A DNA stretch of 16,895 nucleotides, taken from contig JAIYAA010000402.1 in the NCBI GenBank assembly GCA_027489295.1, forward strand, positions 1 to 16,895. Reading direction: 5' to 3'. Made by a program: the position numbers and the translations under genes. The notes beneath the pieces are model-generated. The model was given only the letters and a program-made list of their open reading frames with translations, was not told the DNA's origin and ran no database searches. Each line of letters starts with the position of its first letter. Position 1 is the stretch's first letter. This document shows, piece by piece, positions 7,106 through 14,533 of the stretch. This DNA comes from Sphingomonadales bacterium (GTDB lineage: Bacteria; Pseudomonadota; Alphaproteobacteria; Sphingomonadales; Sphingomonadaceae).

Positions 7106-7939
7106 TCAGAGGACAGGAATATTGTCGATCAGCCGCGTGCCGCCGATACGGGCGGCGGCGAGCAGCCGCATCGGCTTGTCCGCGATCGGCTCGCCCAGCG
7201 ATTCGCCGTCGACCAGCGCGACATAGTCGACCTCGAACCCGGCGGCCGTCAGCGACTCGCGCGCCTGCGCCAGTGCCCCCTCGCGATCCCCGCCCTCGCC
7301 GATCGTCCTGGCGGCGGCGCCGAGCGCGCGGGGCAGGGCCACCGCGCGTGCCCGATCCTCGGGCATCAGATAGGCGTTGCGCGACGACAGGGCGAGCCCG
7401 TCATCCTCGCGCTGGGTGGGCACGCCGACAATCTCCACGCCCATGTCGAGATCGGTGACCATGCGGCGGATCACCTGGAGCTGCTGCCAGTCCTTCTCGC
7501 CGAACAGCGCGACGTCCGGGCGGACCTGGTGGAACAGCTTCGAGACGACCGTGGCGACGCCGTCGAAATGGCCCGGGCGGTGGGCGCCGTCGAGCGGCTC
7601 GCTGACGCCCGACACGCGGACGCTGGTCGCGAAGCCGGCCGGGTACATCACCTCGGGCGTGGGCATCCACAGCAGGTCGACGCCGGCAGCGTTCAGCAGC
7701 CGCGAGTCGGCCTGCTCGCGACGCGGATATTTCGCCAAGTCCTCATTTGGTCCGAATTGGATCGGATTGACGAAGATCGACACGATCACGCGGTTGCCGG
7801 CGCGCTTGGCGGCTTCGACGAGCGCCATATGCCCGTCATGCAGCGCACCCATGGTGGGAACGAAGGCCAGCCGCGCGCCTTCGCTGCGGAAGGCGTCCAG
7901 CGCCTTGCGAAGGTCGTCGATCTGGCGAACGGTTTGCAC
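7106..7939 (-). CDS. panC: Pantothenate synthetase
   Basis: Joins pantoate and beta-alanine with ATP, through a pantoyl-adenylate, in the last step of pantothenate (vitamin B5) synthesis. From the GTG at 7939 the protein has 277 residues, the usual length. Motifs are all present: PTMGALHDGH with the HxGH nucleotide motif at 34-37, SIFVNPIQF at 54-62, GEKD at 147-150 and LSSRNAYL (SSRN 185-188). The frame is open to an ATG at 8002, which would add 21 residues, but these are arginine/proline-rich, unlike the family, and would overlap the mipZ leader. The family normally begins at the QTVRQIDDLR segment, so the GTG is preferred. No panB lies in the window. It diverges from mipZ with an 80-base gap. 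Confidence 0.97.
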   Translation of the reverse strand: MQTVRQIDDLRKALDAFRSEGARLAFVPTMGALHDGHMALVEAAKRAGNRVIVSIFVNPIQFGPNEDLAKYPRREQADSRLLNAAGVDLLWMPTPEVMYPAGFATSVRVSGVSEPLDGAHRPGHFDGVATVVSKLFHQVRPDVALFGEKDWQQLQVIRRMVTDLDMGVEIVGVPTQREDDGLALSSRNAYLMPEDRARAVALPRALGAAARTIGEGGDREGALAQARESLTAAGFEVDYVALVDGESLGEPIADKPMRLLAAARIGGTRLIDNIPVL

Positions 7940-7961
7940 GCTTGGGCACTTTCGATATGAA
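7934..7961 (+). promoter_or_regulatory. Candidate promoter for mipZ
   Basis: TTGCAC at 7934-7939 and TATGAA at 7956-7961 are 16 bases apart and each matches the sigma70 -35/-10 consensus in four of six positions. This would place the mipZ transcript start about 50 bases before the preferred TTG start and put the -35 box over the panC start codon. The match is moderate and made by eye. Confidence 0.3.
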
Positions 7962-8019
7962 CGGAAGCGGGGTCTTCTATGGGGGGGAGGCCGCCCGATC
8001 AAGTGAAGGAATTGCTGCG

Positions 8020-8814
8020 TTGAATCAGCCCGCTAAACGCCTGCATGTGCTGGTTTTTGCCAACGAAAAGGGCGGCACGGGCAAGTCCACCACCGCCGTC
8101 CACGCGGCGATCGCGCTGGCATCCAAGGGCGCGCGCGTCGCCTGTTTCGACCTCGACCACCGCCAGCGGACGATGGGCCGCTACCTCGACAACCGCCGCG
8201 CGACGATGCGCCGGATGGGCCGCGAGCTGCCGATGCCGGTTTACGAGACGCACGACGGCGAGAGCATGGACTTCTTCACCGAGACGCTCGATCGGCTGGG
8301 CGAGGGCGCCGACTTCCTGGTGATCGACACCCCCGGGCGCGACGACAAGTTCGCGCGCATCTCCGTCACCAACGCCGATACGCTGGTCACCCCGATGAAC
8401 GACAGCTTTGTCGACTTCGATCTGATCGGCCAAGTGGATCCGGACAGCTTCCGGGTAACGCGCCCCAGCTTCTATTCGGAGATGATCTGGGAATCGCGCA
8501 AGCGCCGGGCGAAGGCCGACGGCGAGACGATCGACTGGGTGGTGCTGCGCAACCGCATGCAGCATATCGAGGCGCGCAACATGAAGCGCGTCTCCGAGGC
8601 GATCGACCAGCTGTCCAAGCGCGTCGGCTTCCGGGTGATCTCGGGCCTGTCCGAGCGCGTGATCTATCGCGAGCTGTTCCCCCAAGGGCTGACGATGCTC
8701 GATTCGCGCGAGTTCGGCGAGATGGGGCTCAGCCATGTCGCCGCACGGCAGGAACTGCGCGAGATGATGGCCGGGCTGGCACTGCCCGACATCGCCGCGC
8801 CGCTGTTCGCCTGA
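8020..8814 (+). CDS. mipZ: MipZ, division-plane positioning ATPase (ParA/MinD superfamily)
   Basis: A 264-residue ParA-superfamily ATPase. NEKGGTGKST (residues 15-24) is the deviant Walker A motif with Lys17 and Lys22; DLDHRQR at 44-50 and VIDTPGRDD at 101-109 follow. Segments such as TPMNDSFVDFD, DWVVLRNR, KRVGFR and VIYRELFPQGLT are characteristic of MipZ, which in Caulobacter forms a pole-to-midcell gradient by binding ParB near the origin and blocks FtsZ assembly away from midcell. Start choice: the frame is open to 7942 with an ATG at 7957, but neither has a ribosome binding site. TTG at 8020 has GAAGGA (8005-8010) nine bases upstream and gives a family-like short N-terminus. The stop overlaps the J-domain gene start (TGATG). 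Confidence 0.94.
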   Translation: MNQPAKRLHVLVFANEKGGTGKSTTAVHAAIALASKGARVACFDLDHRQRTMGRYLDNRRATMRRMGRELPMPVYETHDGESMDFFTETLDRLGEGADFLVIDTPGRDDKFARISVTNADTLVTPMNDSFVDFDLIGQVDPDSFRVTRPSFYSEMIWESRKRRAKADGETIDWVVLRNRMQHIEARNMKRVSEAIDQLSKRVGFRVISGLSERVIYRELFPQGLTMLDSREFGEMGLSHVAARQELREMMAGLALPDIAAPLFA

Positions 8815-9077
8815 TGGCGAAGTTCCTCCTCGCCGCGGCGCTACTCTATATCCTGTGGCGCTGGCTGCAGCCCAAGGCCAAGACGCCGGCCGCGCCGCCG
8901 CCCCGGCTCGGCGAGAGCGAGGCACGGGCGATCCTGGGCGTGGACGCGGCGGCGGGACCGGAGGAGATCCGCGCGGCGCATCGCCGGCTCGTCTCGGCGC
9001 TGCATCCCGATCGTGGTGGCTCCGCCGAACTCACGCGGCGGATCAATCTCGCACGTGATACGTTGCTCCGGCGCTGA
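8814..9077 (+). CDS. Membrane-anchored J-domain protein, Tim14/Pam18 (TimB)-like
   Basis: An 87-residue protein: one N-terminal transmembrane helix (about residues 4-19, FLLAAALLYILWRWLQ), an Ala/Pro linker, then a compact J domain at about 34-87. The J domain has EARAILGV, the HPD motif at 64-66 (LHPDRGGS) and RRINLARDTLL at the end. HPD-x-GGS followed by (K/R)IN-x-A-(K/R)-D-x-L is the pattern of mitochondrial Tim14/Pam18, rather than of full DnaJ; no G/F or zinc domain is present. Such proteins stimulate the ATPase of a DnaK-type Hsp70 at the membrane. A Tim14-like protein called TimB has been described from Caulobacter. The ATG overlaps the mipZ stop by one base, so translation is probably coupled. 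No partner is shown by the sequence. Confidence 0.88.
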   Translation: MAKFLLAAALLYILWRWLQPKAKTPAAPPPRLGESEARAILGVDAAAGPEEIRAAHRRLVSALHPDRGGSAELTRRINLARDTLLRR

Positions 9078-9105
9078 GGTTCGTCCTCTTCACGTAACAA
9101 TTCAC

Positions 9106-9134
9106 TTGCAATCATGTTGCAGTGCAAAAATTAT
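9106..9134 (+). promoter_or_regulatory. Candidate pgmG promoter with a TTGCA-N-TGCAA operator-like palindrome
   Basis: In the 140-base gap before pgmG, TTGCAA (9106-9111) and AATTAT (9129-9134) are spaced by 17 bases and could be -35 and -10 boxes. Between them, TTGCAGTGCAA at 9117-9127 is a perfect palindrome, and its half TTGCA repeats the sequence at 9106, one helical turn upstream. A regulator bound there would block RNA polymerase. TGCA-rich sites are known for PhaR-type regulators, but the binder here is not known. Confidence 0.4.
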
Positions 9135-9205
9135 CGATCTTTCCGCGCCGCGTCCGACTTGAAACTTCCTATCGAGTCGCAGATGAGGCGCGCATCTTTA
9201 CCTTC

Positions 9206-9212
9206 GGGAGGG
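9206..9212 (+). promoter_or_regulatory. Ribosome binding site of pgmG
   Basis: GGGAGGG lies five bases before the ATG at 9218. It is the strongest plus-strand Shine-Dalgarno sequence in the window and fixes the pgmG start. Confidence 0.75.
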
Positions 9213-9217
9213 CATGA

Positions 9218-10606
9218 ATGACGCACCGTTTCGATCCGACGTCGCTGCGTGAGTACGACATCCGCGGAATCGTGGGCAAGACGCTGGGTCCGGACGACGC
9301 CCGCGCGATCGGCCGCGGCTTCGCGACGCTGCTGCGCCGCGCCGGCGGCCGCCGGGTGGCGGTCGGCCGTGACGGCCGCATTTCGTCGCCGATGCTCGAG
9401 GAGGCGCTGGTCGAGGGCCTGACCGCGTCGGGCTGCGACGTGGTGCGCATCGGCATGGGTCCCACGCCGATGCTATATTATGCCGAGGCAACGCTGGAGG
9501 TGGATGGCGGCATCCAGATTACTGGCAGCCATAATCCCGGCAACTACAATGGCTTCAAGATGGTGTTCCAGCACCGCTCGTTCTTCGGCCAGGACATTCA
9601 GACGCTGGGCAAGATGGCGGCGGCAGGTGACTGGGAAGACGGCGACGGCACCGAGACCGTAACCGACGCCTATGTCGAGGACCTGTATGTCAGCCGGCTG
9701 ATCGCGGGCTATGCCGGCGGTTCGTACAAGATCGGCTGGGACGCGGGCAACGGCGCCGCCGGTCCCGTGATCGAGAAGCTCGTCAAGCTGCTGCCGGGTG
9801 AGCACCATACGCTGTTCACCGATGTGGACGGTAATTTCCCCAATCATCATCCCGATCCTACCGAAGAGAAGAATCTCGCTGATCTGAAGAAGCTCGTCGC
9901 CGAGAAGAACCTCGATTTCGGTCTCGCTTTCGACGGCGACGGCGATCGCCTGGGCGCGATCGACGGCCAGGGTCGGGTGGTGTGGGGCGACCAGCTGCTC
10001 GCCATCCTCGCCGAGCCGGTGCTGCGCATCGATCCGGGCGCGACGATCATCGCCGACGTCAAGGCCAGCCAGGCGCTCTATGACCGGATCGCCGAGCTGG
10101 GCGGAAAGCCGGTGATGTGGAAGACCGGCCACAGCCTGATCAAGACTAAGATGAAGGAAACCGGCGCGCCGCTCGCGGGCGAGATGAGCGGCCACATCTT
10201 CTTCGCGCAGGACTATTACGGCTTCGACGATGCCCAGTACGCCGCGATCCGCCTGATCCAGGCGGTGCACGTGATCGGCAAGTCGCTCACCCAGCTGAAG
10301 GACGAGATGCCGGCGATGGTCAACACGCCGGAGATGCGCTTCCAGGTGGACGAGGTCCGCAAGTTCCCGGTGGTCGAGGAAGTGCTCGATCGGCTCGAGG
10401 CGGACGGCGCCGAGGTCGACCGTACCGACGGCGCTCGCGTCAACACGCCCGACGGCTGGTGGCTGCTGCGCGCCTCGAACACCCAGGACGTGCTCGTCGC
10501 CCGCGCCGAGGCGAAGAGCCAGGAAGGTCTCGACCGGCTGATGGCGCAGATCGACGACCAGCTCGGCAAGAGCGGCATCGTCCGCGGCGAGCAGGCGGCG
10601 CATTGA
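9218..10606 (+). CDS. pgmG: Phosphomannomutase/phosphoglucomutase
   Basis: A 462-residue alpha-D-phosphohexomutase that moves phosphate between C1 and C6 of glucose and mannose phosphates, feeding UDP-glucose, dTDP-rhamnose and GDP-mannose for surface polysaccharide. All four active-site loops are visible: TGSHNPGN with the phosphoserine Ser104, metal loop DGDGDR at 239-244, sugar-binding GEMSGH at 321-326, and phosphate-binding RASNTQD at 418-424. N-terminal REYDIRGIVG is typical of the bacterial PMM/PGM (ManB/AlgC) class. The length and layout fit the bifunctional PgmG of gellan-producing Sphingomonas, which is why I use that symbol; manB would be an equal name. It has its own upstream signals and no co-transcribed neighbour. 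Confidence 0.95.
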   Translation: MTHRFDPTSLREYDIRGIVGKTLGPDDARAIGRGFATLLRRAGGRRVAVGRDGRISSPMLEEALVEGLTASGCDVVRIGMGPTPMLYYAEATLEVDGGIQITGSHNPGNYNGFKMVFQHRSFFGQDIQTLGKMAAAGDWEDGDGTETVTDAYVEDLYVSRLIAGYAGGSYKIGWDAGNGAAGPVIEKLVKLLPGEHHTLFTDVDGNFPNHHPDPTEEKNLADLKKLVAEKNLDFGLAFDGDGDRLGAIDGQGRVVWGDQLLAILAEPVLRIDPGATIIADVKASQALYDRIAELGGKPVMWKTGHSLIKTKMKETGAPLAGEMSGHIFFAQDYYGFDDAQYAAIRLIQAVHVIGKSLTQLKDEMPAMVNTPEMRFQVDEVRKFPVVEEVLDRLEADGAEVDRTDGARVNTPDGWWLLRASNTQDVLVARAEAKSQEGLDRLMAQIDDQLGKSGIVRGEQAAH

Positions 10607-10614
10607 GGTGAGGA

Positions 10615-10652
10615 GGCCGCTCTCCGCCGCGGGCGGGGGGGCGGCCCCTTTT
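10615..10652 (+). terminator. Probable intrinsic terminator of pgmG
   Basis: GGCCGC (10615-10620) pairs with GCGGCC (10641-10646), with an inner stem CCGCC (10624-10628) and GGCGG (10632-10636). It is followed by CC and TTTT at 10649-10652. It begins eight bases after the stop codon. The T-run is short, but the stem is very G+C rich. Confidence 0.5.
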
Positions 10653-10655
10653 CTC

Positions 10656-10751
10656 CGTCATCCCAACGAAAGTCGGGATCCAGACGCAACGCGGTCGTGG
10701 CTCCGGCTGTGACGGCGACCCCAATGGATTCCGGCTTTCGCCGGAATGACG
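10656..10751. repeat. Dispersed 96-base inverted-terminus repeat, copy 1
   Basis: The element begins CGTCATCCC and ends GGAATGACG; its 27-base ends are inverted repeats that match at 22 positions. The right end contains an 8-bp hairpin with a TTTC (GAAA on the other strand) loop at 10728-10747. The 35 bases at 10717-10751 match 15508-15542 of copy 2 at 32 positions, and both copies are exactly 96 bases in the same orientation. It lies between the convergent pgmG and pirin genes. Elements of this type, whose translation reads PAKAGIHWG, are spread through many proteobacterial genomes; they carry no transposase. Confidence 0.85.
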
Positions 10752-10773
10752 GTGGTGGGGGCAGCGCTACGCC

Positions 10774-11637
10774 TCAGCCCGCCACGATCTCCGCCACGCC
10801 GAATGCCCCGCGCTGATAATCGGCATAGGCCTGGTGGATTTCCTGCACCGTGTTCATCACGAACGGGCCGTGCGCGACCACCGGCTCGGGAATGGGTGCG
10901 GCATGGCCGAACAGGACCAGCGCGGGTTCGTCGGCGGTAAGCGTCAGCATGTCGCCCGGTGACAGGCTCGCCAGATGCCAGTTGGGCAGGCTGCGATCGC
11001 CGACCTTCACGCTCCCCCGAGCCGCATAGAGAAACAGGTCGCGGTCGCTCAGGCCGTCGAAGCGCAGCGTTGCGCCCGCCGCCAGCTCGGCCCAGCACAG
11101 GAACACGCCGGTCAGCGACTCGATCGGGCCGGTCCGGCCGTCGAACTCCCCCGAGACGAGGTGCAGCGTCGCCTCGTCTCCCGCCGTCGTCCCGGGAAAG
11201 GCATCCGCCTGCAGGCCGACATAGCGTGGCGCGGTCATCTTGAGCCGGCTGGGCAGGTTTACCCAGAGCTGGAGGATCTCCATCGGCCCGCCGTCGCGCT
11301 TGAACTCGGCGGGGGAGACCTCGGCATGGACGATGCCGCGCCCGGCGGTCATCCACTGCACGCCGCCGGCGCGGATGATGCTCTCATGCCCCGCCGAATC
11401 GGTATGGGCGAGCGAGCCTTCGAGGATAAAGGTCACCGTCTCGAAGCCGCGATGCGGGTGCGGGCCGAACGGCAGGCCGCGATTGTTCGGCGCGTAGGTC
11501 TGCGGCCCGTGATGGTTGAGGAACAGGAACGCGCCGATCTGCTCCAGCCCGGGGCCCGGCACCGGCCGGCGGGTGACGAGATCGCCGATATCGTCGCGGT
11601 ACGCGGCGTGGGTGGCGCGCAGGGTAACGGCGGTCAT
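10774..11637 (-). CDS. Pirin family protein
   Basis: A 287-residue bicupin of the pirin family. Residues 53-72 (RGLPFGPHPHRGFETVTFIL) and GIVHAE at 101-106 give the metal ligands His60, His62, His104 and Glu106, the set seen in human pirin and in E. coli YhhW. YhhW has quercetin 2,3-dioxygenase activity, but for most bacterial pirins the substrate is unknown. The second cupin runs from about residue 165 and lacks a clear ligand set. The ATG at 11637 overlaps the metW stop as ATGA, with GAAGG seven bases upstream, making this the third gene of the metX-metW operon. The frame stays open far upstream (to 12231), but that part is only the antisense-free shift of metW and metX. Methionine-related function is inferred from position only. 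Confidence 0.92.
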   Translation of the reverse strand: MTAVTLRATHAAYRDDIGDLVTRRPVPGPGLEQIGAFLFLNHHGPQTYAPNNRGLPFGPHPHRGFETVTFILEGSLAHTDSAGHESIIRAGGVQWMTAGRGIVHAEVSPAEFKRDGGPMEILQLWVNLPSRLKMTAPRYVGLQADAFPGTTAGDEATLHLVSGEFDGRTGPIESLTGVFLCWAELAAGATLRFDGLSDRDLFLYAARGSVKVGDRSLPNWHLASLSPGDMLTLTADEPALVLFGHAAPIPEPVVAHGPFVMNTVQEIHQAYADYQRGAFGVAEIVAG

Positions 11638-12227
11638 CGGTCGGCCTTCAACAGGAAGACGGCATGCTCGGCCAGCAGGTTTGCGAGCCCCGAGCCGGTC
11701 TGCTGGTCGCCGGAGAGGAACCAGGCGCCCTCGATGGCGATGCCGCGTTCCTTCACCAGCGCGCGGAAATCGTCGATCGTGACATGGTGGATGTTGGGCG
11801 TCGCATACCAGGCGATCGGCAGCAGCCTTGTGACCGGCATGCGCCCGCCGAACAGCAGCGACGCGCGCACCCGCCAATGCGCGAAATTGGGGAAGGAGAC
11901 GAAGGCGTGACGGCCGATCCGCAGCAGCTGCTCCAGCACCCAGTCCGGGCGCCTGGTGGTCTGCAGCGTCTGGCTGAGGATGGCATAGTCGAAGCTGTCG
12001 TCGGGATAGTCGGCGAGATCGGTATCGGCGTCGCCCTGGATCACCGAGAGGCCGCGGCCCACCGCCGCCGCGACATTGACCGGATCGAGCTCCAGTCCCC
12101 GCGCGTCGCAGCCCTGCTGGTCGCGCAGCGCCGCCATCAGCGCACCGTCGCCGCAGCCGACATCGAGGATGCGCGCGCCGCGGTTCACATGGGAGGCGAT
12201 GATCGCCAGGTCGGGGCGAAGGCTCAT
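11634..12227 (-). CDS. metW: MetW, methionine biosynthesis protein
   Basis: A 197-residue protein with a class I methyltransferase fold: motif [13 protein letters not shown] (20-31), acidic LELD (45-48), and [20 protein letters not shown] leading to [10 protein letters not shown], which is distinctive of Met[20 protein letters not shown] and [12 protein letters not shown] follow in the C-terminal half. MetW is nearly always encoded beside metX in proteobacteria and is needed for full homoserine acyltransferase function in several of them; a methyl transfer reaction has not been clearly shown. Here its ATG overlaps the metX stop (ATGA at 12224-12227), with AGGAG seven bases upstream, and its own stop overlaps the pirin start, so the three genes form one translationally coupled unit. 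Confidence 0.95.
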   Translation of the reverse strand: MSLRPDLAIIASHVNRGARILDVGCGDGALMAALRDQQGCDARGLELDPVNVAAAVGRGLSVIQGDADTDLADYPDDSFDYAILSQTLQTTRRPDWVLEQLLRIGRHAFVSFPNFAHWRVRASLLFGGRMPVTRLLPIAWYATPNIHHVTIDDFRALVKERGIAIEGAWFLSGDQQTGSGLANLLAEHAVFLLKADR

Positions 12228-13348
12228 GCACGGTCTCCTGCCGCGAGGAAGCCGCCGATCACGCGGTCGAGCTCGGGGCTCTCCAGCAGGAAGGCGTCAT
12301 GGCCGAAGGGCGAGCTCAATTCGACGAAGCTGGCCGGCGCGCCGGCGGCGTTGAGCGCATGGGCAATCGTCCGCGACTCCGCCGTTGGGTAGAGCCAGTC
12401 GGTGTCGAAGCTGACGACGCAGAAGCGGGCCTGCGACTGGCGGAAGGCGTTGGCGAGCAGGCCGCCATGTTCCTCGGCGAGGTCGAAATAATCCAGGGCC
12501 CGGGTGATGTAGAGGTAGGAGTTGGCGTCGAACCGGTCGACGAAGGCCAGCCCCTGATGGCGCAGATAGCTCTCGACCTGGAAATCGGCGTCGAAGCCGA
12601 AGGTCTTAGTCTCGCGGCCCTGGAGCTTGCGGCCGAACTTGGCGGTGAGGCCCGCCTCCGACAGATAGGTGATGTGCGCCGCCATCCGCGCCACCGCCAG
12701 CCCCGCCGCAGGGGGATCCTGCGCCTCGTAATAGGCGCCGCCGCGCCACTTCGGGTCCGCCATGATCGCCTGGCGGCCGACTTCGTGAAAGGCGATGTTC
12801 TGCGCCGAATGCCGCGCGGCCGAGGCGATCACCACCGCGGCACGCACCCGCTCGGGGAAGGTCGCCGCCCAGCTCAGCGCCTGCATGCCCCCCATCGACC
12901 CGCCGACCACGGCGAACAGCCGGTCCACGCCGAGATGGTCGAGCAGCATGGCCTGCGCGCGCACTATGTCGCGGATGGTGATGACGGGGAACTGCATCCC
13001 CCAGGGCTGGCCGGTTGCCGGGTTGATCGTCGCGGGCCCCGAGGAGCCTAGGCAACTGCCCAGCACGTTCGAGCAGACCACGAACCAGCGGTTGGTGTCG
13101 ATCGGCTTGCCCGGGCCGACCATGCGTGCCCACCAGCCGGGCTTGCCGGTCACCGGATGTTCGGAGGCGAGGTGCTGGTCGCCGGTCAGCGCGTGGCATA
13201 CGAGGATGGCGTTGCTCGCGTCGCCGTTCAGCGTGCCATAGGTCTCGTAGGCAATGTCGACGGGCGAGAAGAGCACGCCGCCGTCGAGGCGCAGCGGCCC
13301 CGGCAGCGTTACCGAGCGGCGAAGGCCGAAACGCGGATCATCGGACAT
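12224..13348 (-). CDS. metX: Homoserine O-acyltransferase (MetX)
   Basis: Transfers an acyl group to the hydroxyl of L-homoserine, the first committed step of methionine synthesis. The 374-residue alpha/beta hydrolase protein has the nucleophile Ser151 in [12 protein letters not shown], the catalytic Asp317 in SFDTDWLYP and His350 in [19 protein letters not shown] and [12 protein letters not shown] are conserved family segments; the latter forms part of the acyl-CoA site. Whether the donor is acetyl-CoA or succinyl-CoA cannot be read safely by eye; MetX of proteobacteria includes both kinds. It is the first gene of the metX-metW-pirin operon and diverges from hisC. The 90-base upstream gap shows no SAM-II riboswitch that I can recognise. 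The ribosome binding site is weak. Confidence 0.96.
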   Translation of the reverse strand: MSDDPRFGLRRSVTLPGPLRLDGGVLFSPVDIAYETYGTLNGDASNAILVCHALTGDQHLASEHPVTGKPGWWARMVGPGKPIDTNRWFVVCSNVLGSCLGSSGPATINPATGQPWGMQFPVITIRDIVRAQAMLLDHLGVDRLFAVVGGSMGGMQALSWAATFPERVRAAVVIASAARHSAQNIAFHEVGRQAIMADPKWRGGAYYEAQDPPAAGLAVARMAAHITYLSEAGLTAKFGRKLQGRETKTFGFDADFQVESYLRHQGLAFVDRFDANSYLYITRALDYFDLAEEHGGLLANAFRQSQARFCVVSFDTDWLYPTAESRTIAHALNAAGAPASFVELSSPFGHDAFLLESPELDRVIGGFLAAGDRA

Positions 13349-13438
13349 ATCCGGCGGTTAGGCGCTGGGGCCCGCGCGTTCAAGCTTCCCCGCCGCACGG
13401 CTTGCCAATCGGCTGCCATTCCGCCAATCCCCGGCGCC
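13349..13438. promoter_or_regulatory. Divergent intergenic region between metX and hisC
   Basis: These 90 bases must hold both promoters. CGGCGG (13352-13357) and CCGCCG (13390-13395) could pair across the metX leader, but such G+C-rich pairing is common by chance. No clear -35/-10 boxes, no strong Shine-Dalgarno sequence for either gene and no known riboswitch pattern are visible. Confidence 0.3.
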
Positions 13439-14533
13439 ATGAACGCACCCGTCCCCAAGCCCTGGGTGATGGCCATCGCCCCTTATGTCCCGGGCCGCGC
13501 CACCACCGATTCGGGCAAGCCCGCCGCCAAGCTCTCGTCGAACGAGAATCCCTTCGGCACGCCCCAGGCCGCGCGCGACGCCTATGCCGCCGCCGCGACC
13601 GAGCTGGAGCGCTATCCCGATGCCGGCGCGGTCGCGCTGCGCGAGGCGCTGGGCGCGCATTACGGGGTGGAGCCCGAGCGGATCGTCTACGGTACCGGCT
13701 CGGACGAGGTGCTGCACCTCGCCGCTGGCGCCTTTGCCGGCGTGGGCGACGAGATCATCTATGTCCGCTACGGTTTTGCGGTGTACGACATCGCGGCCCG
13801 CCGCGTCGGCGCGACGCCGGTGGTGGCGCCCGATCGCGACTATGCGACCGATGTCGACGCGATCCTGGCGTGCGTGACCGAGAAGACCAAGATCGTCTTC
13901 CTCGCGAACCCCAACAACCCGACCGGTACCTATACGGCGCGCGAGGAAATCGCCCGCCTCCACGCGGCACTCCCGAAGAGCGTCCTGCTGGTGCTCGACC
14001 AGGCGTACACCGAATATCTCGATCCCGAGGACGATGACGGCGGGCTCGAACTCGCCCGCACCCAGTCCAACGTGCTGGTGACGCGCACCTTCTCCAAGAT
14101 CTTTGGCCTCGCCTCGGAGCGGGTGGGCTGGGGCTATGCGCACCCCGACATCATCGCCGCGATGCACCGCATTCGCGCGCCGTTTGCGTTCAGCATCGGT
14201 GCGGGTCGCGCGGCGATCGCGGCGCTGGGCGACAAGGATTTCGTCGCGCACAGCCGCGCGCACAATGCCCAGTGGCGCCAGTGGTTCGCCGACGAGATCG
14301 CCAGCATGGGCAACAAGGGCGTTCGCGCGGTGCCCTCCAAGGCGAACTTCCAGCTCGTCCTGTTCGAGGGCGAGGTGACCGGCGAACAGGCCTACAAGCA
14401 CCTCATGGAGGACGGCTATATCGTCCGCTGGCTGCCCGGCCAGGGGCTGCCGCACGGGCTGCGCATCACCATCGGCACCGAGGAAGAGATCAAGGGCGTG
14501 GCCGCATCGCTGCGCCGCTTGCTCGGCGCCTGA
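13439..14533 (+). CDS. hisC: Histidinol-phosphate aminotransferase
   Basis: A 364-residue fold-type I PLP aminotransferase. KLSSNENPFG (31-40) is the HisC-type substrate loop, NPNNPTGT (157-164) and DQAYTEY (Asp187, Tyr190) bind the cofactor, TRTFSKIFGLASERVGWG holds the Schiff-base Lys220, and GLRITIG carries the substrate-carboxylate arginine (Arg342). It converts imidazole-acetol phosphate to histidinol phosphate; HisC enzymes next to a tyrA-type gene, as in Zymomonas hisH-tyrC, also act on aromatic keto acids. The frame is open upstream to 13157, but that part runs antisense to metX; the ATG at 13439 starts the family-like N-terminus. No ribosome binding site is evident. Its TGA overlaps the tyrA start by one base. 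Confidence 0.94.
   Translation: MNAPVPKPWVMAIAPYVPGRATTDSGKPAAKLSSNENPFGTPQAARDAYAAAATELERYPDAGAVALREALGAHYGVEPERIVYGTGSDEVLHLAAGAFAGVGDEIIYVRYGFAVYDIAARRVGATPVVAPDRDYATDVDAILACVTEKTKIVFLANPNNPTGTYTAREEIARLHAALPKSVLLVLDQAYTEYLDPEDDDGGLELARTQSNVLVTRTFSKIFGLASERVGWGYAHPDIIAAMHRIRAPFAFSIGAGRAAIAALGDKDFVAHSRAHNAQWRQWFADEIASMGNKGVRAVPSKANFQLVLFEGEVTGEQAYKHLMEDGYIVRWLPGQGLPHGLRITIGTEEEIKGVAASLRRLLGA

Noticed and set aside
9473..10603. A 376-codon minus-strand frame opposite pgmG
   Set aside because: It has no known motif, and the plus strand carries a complete phosphohexomutase with all active-site loops.
11638..12231. Upstream extension of the pirin frame through metW, which might suggest a fusion protein
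   Set aside because: The extension is arginine- and glycine-rich without motifs, while metW in the other frame is a complete conserved protein and pirin has its own ATG with a ribosome binding site.
13349..13438. Possible SAM-II riboswitch in front of metX
   Set aside because: SAM-II riboswitches occur before met genes of alphaproteobacteria, but the A-rich pseudoknot core with its GCUAAA-like part is absent here.
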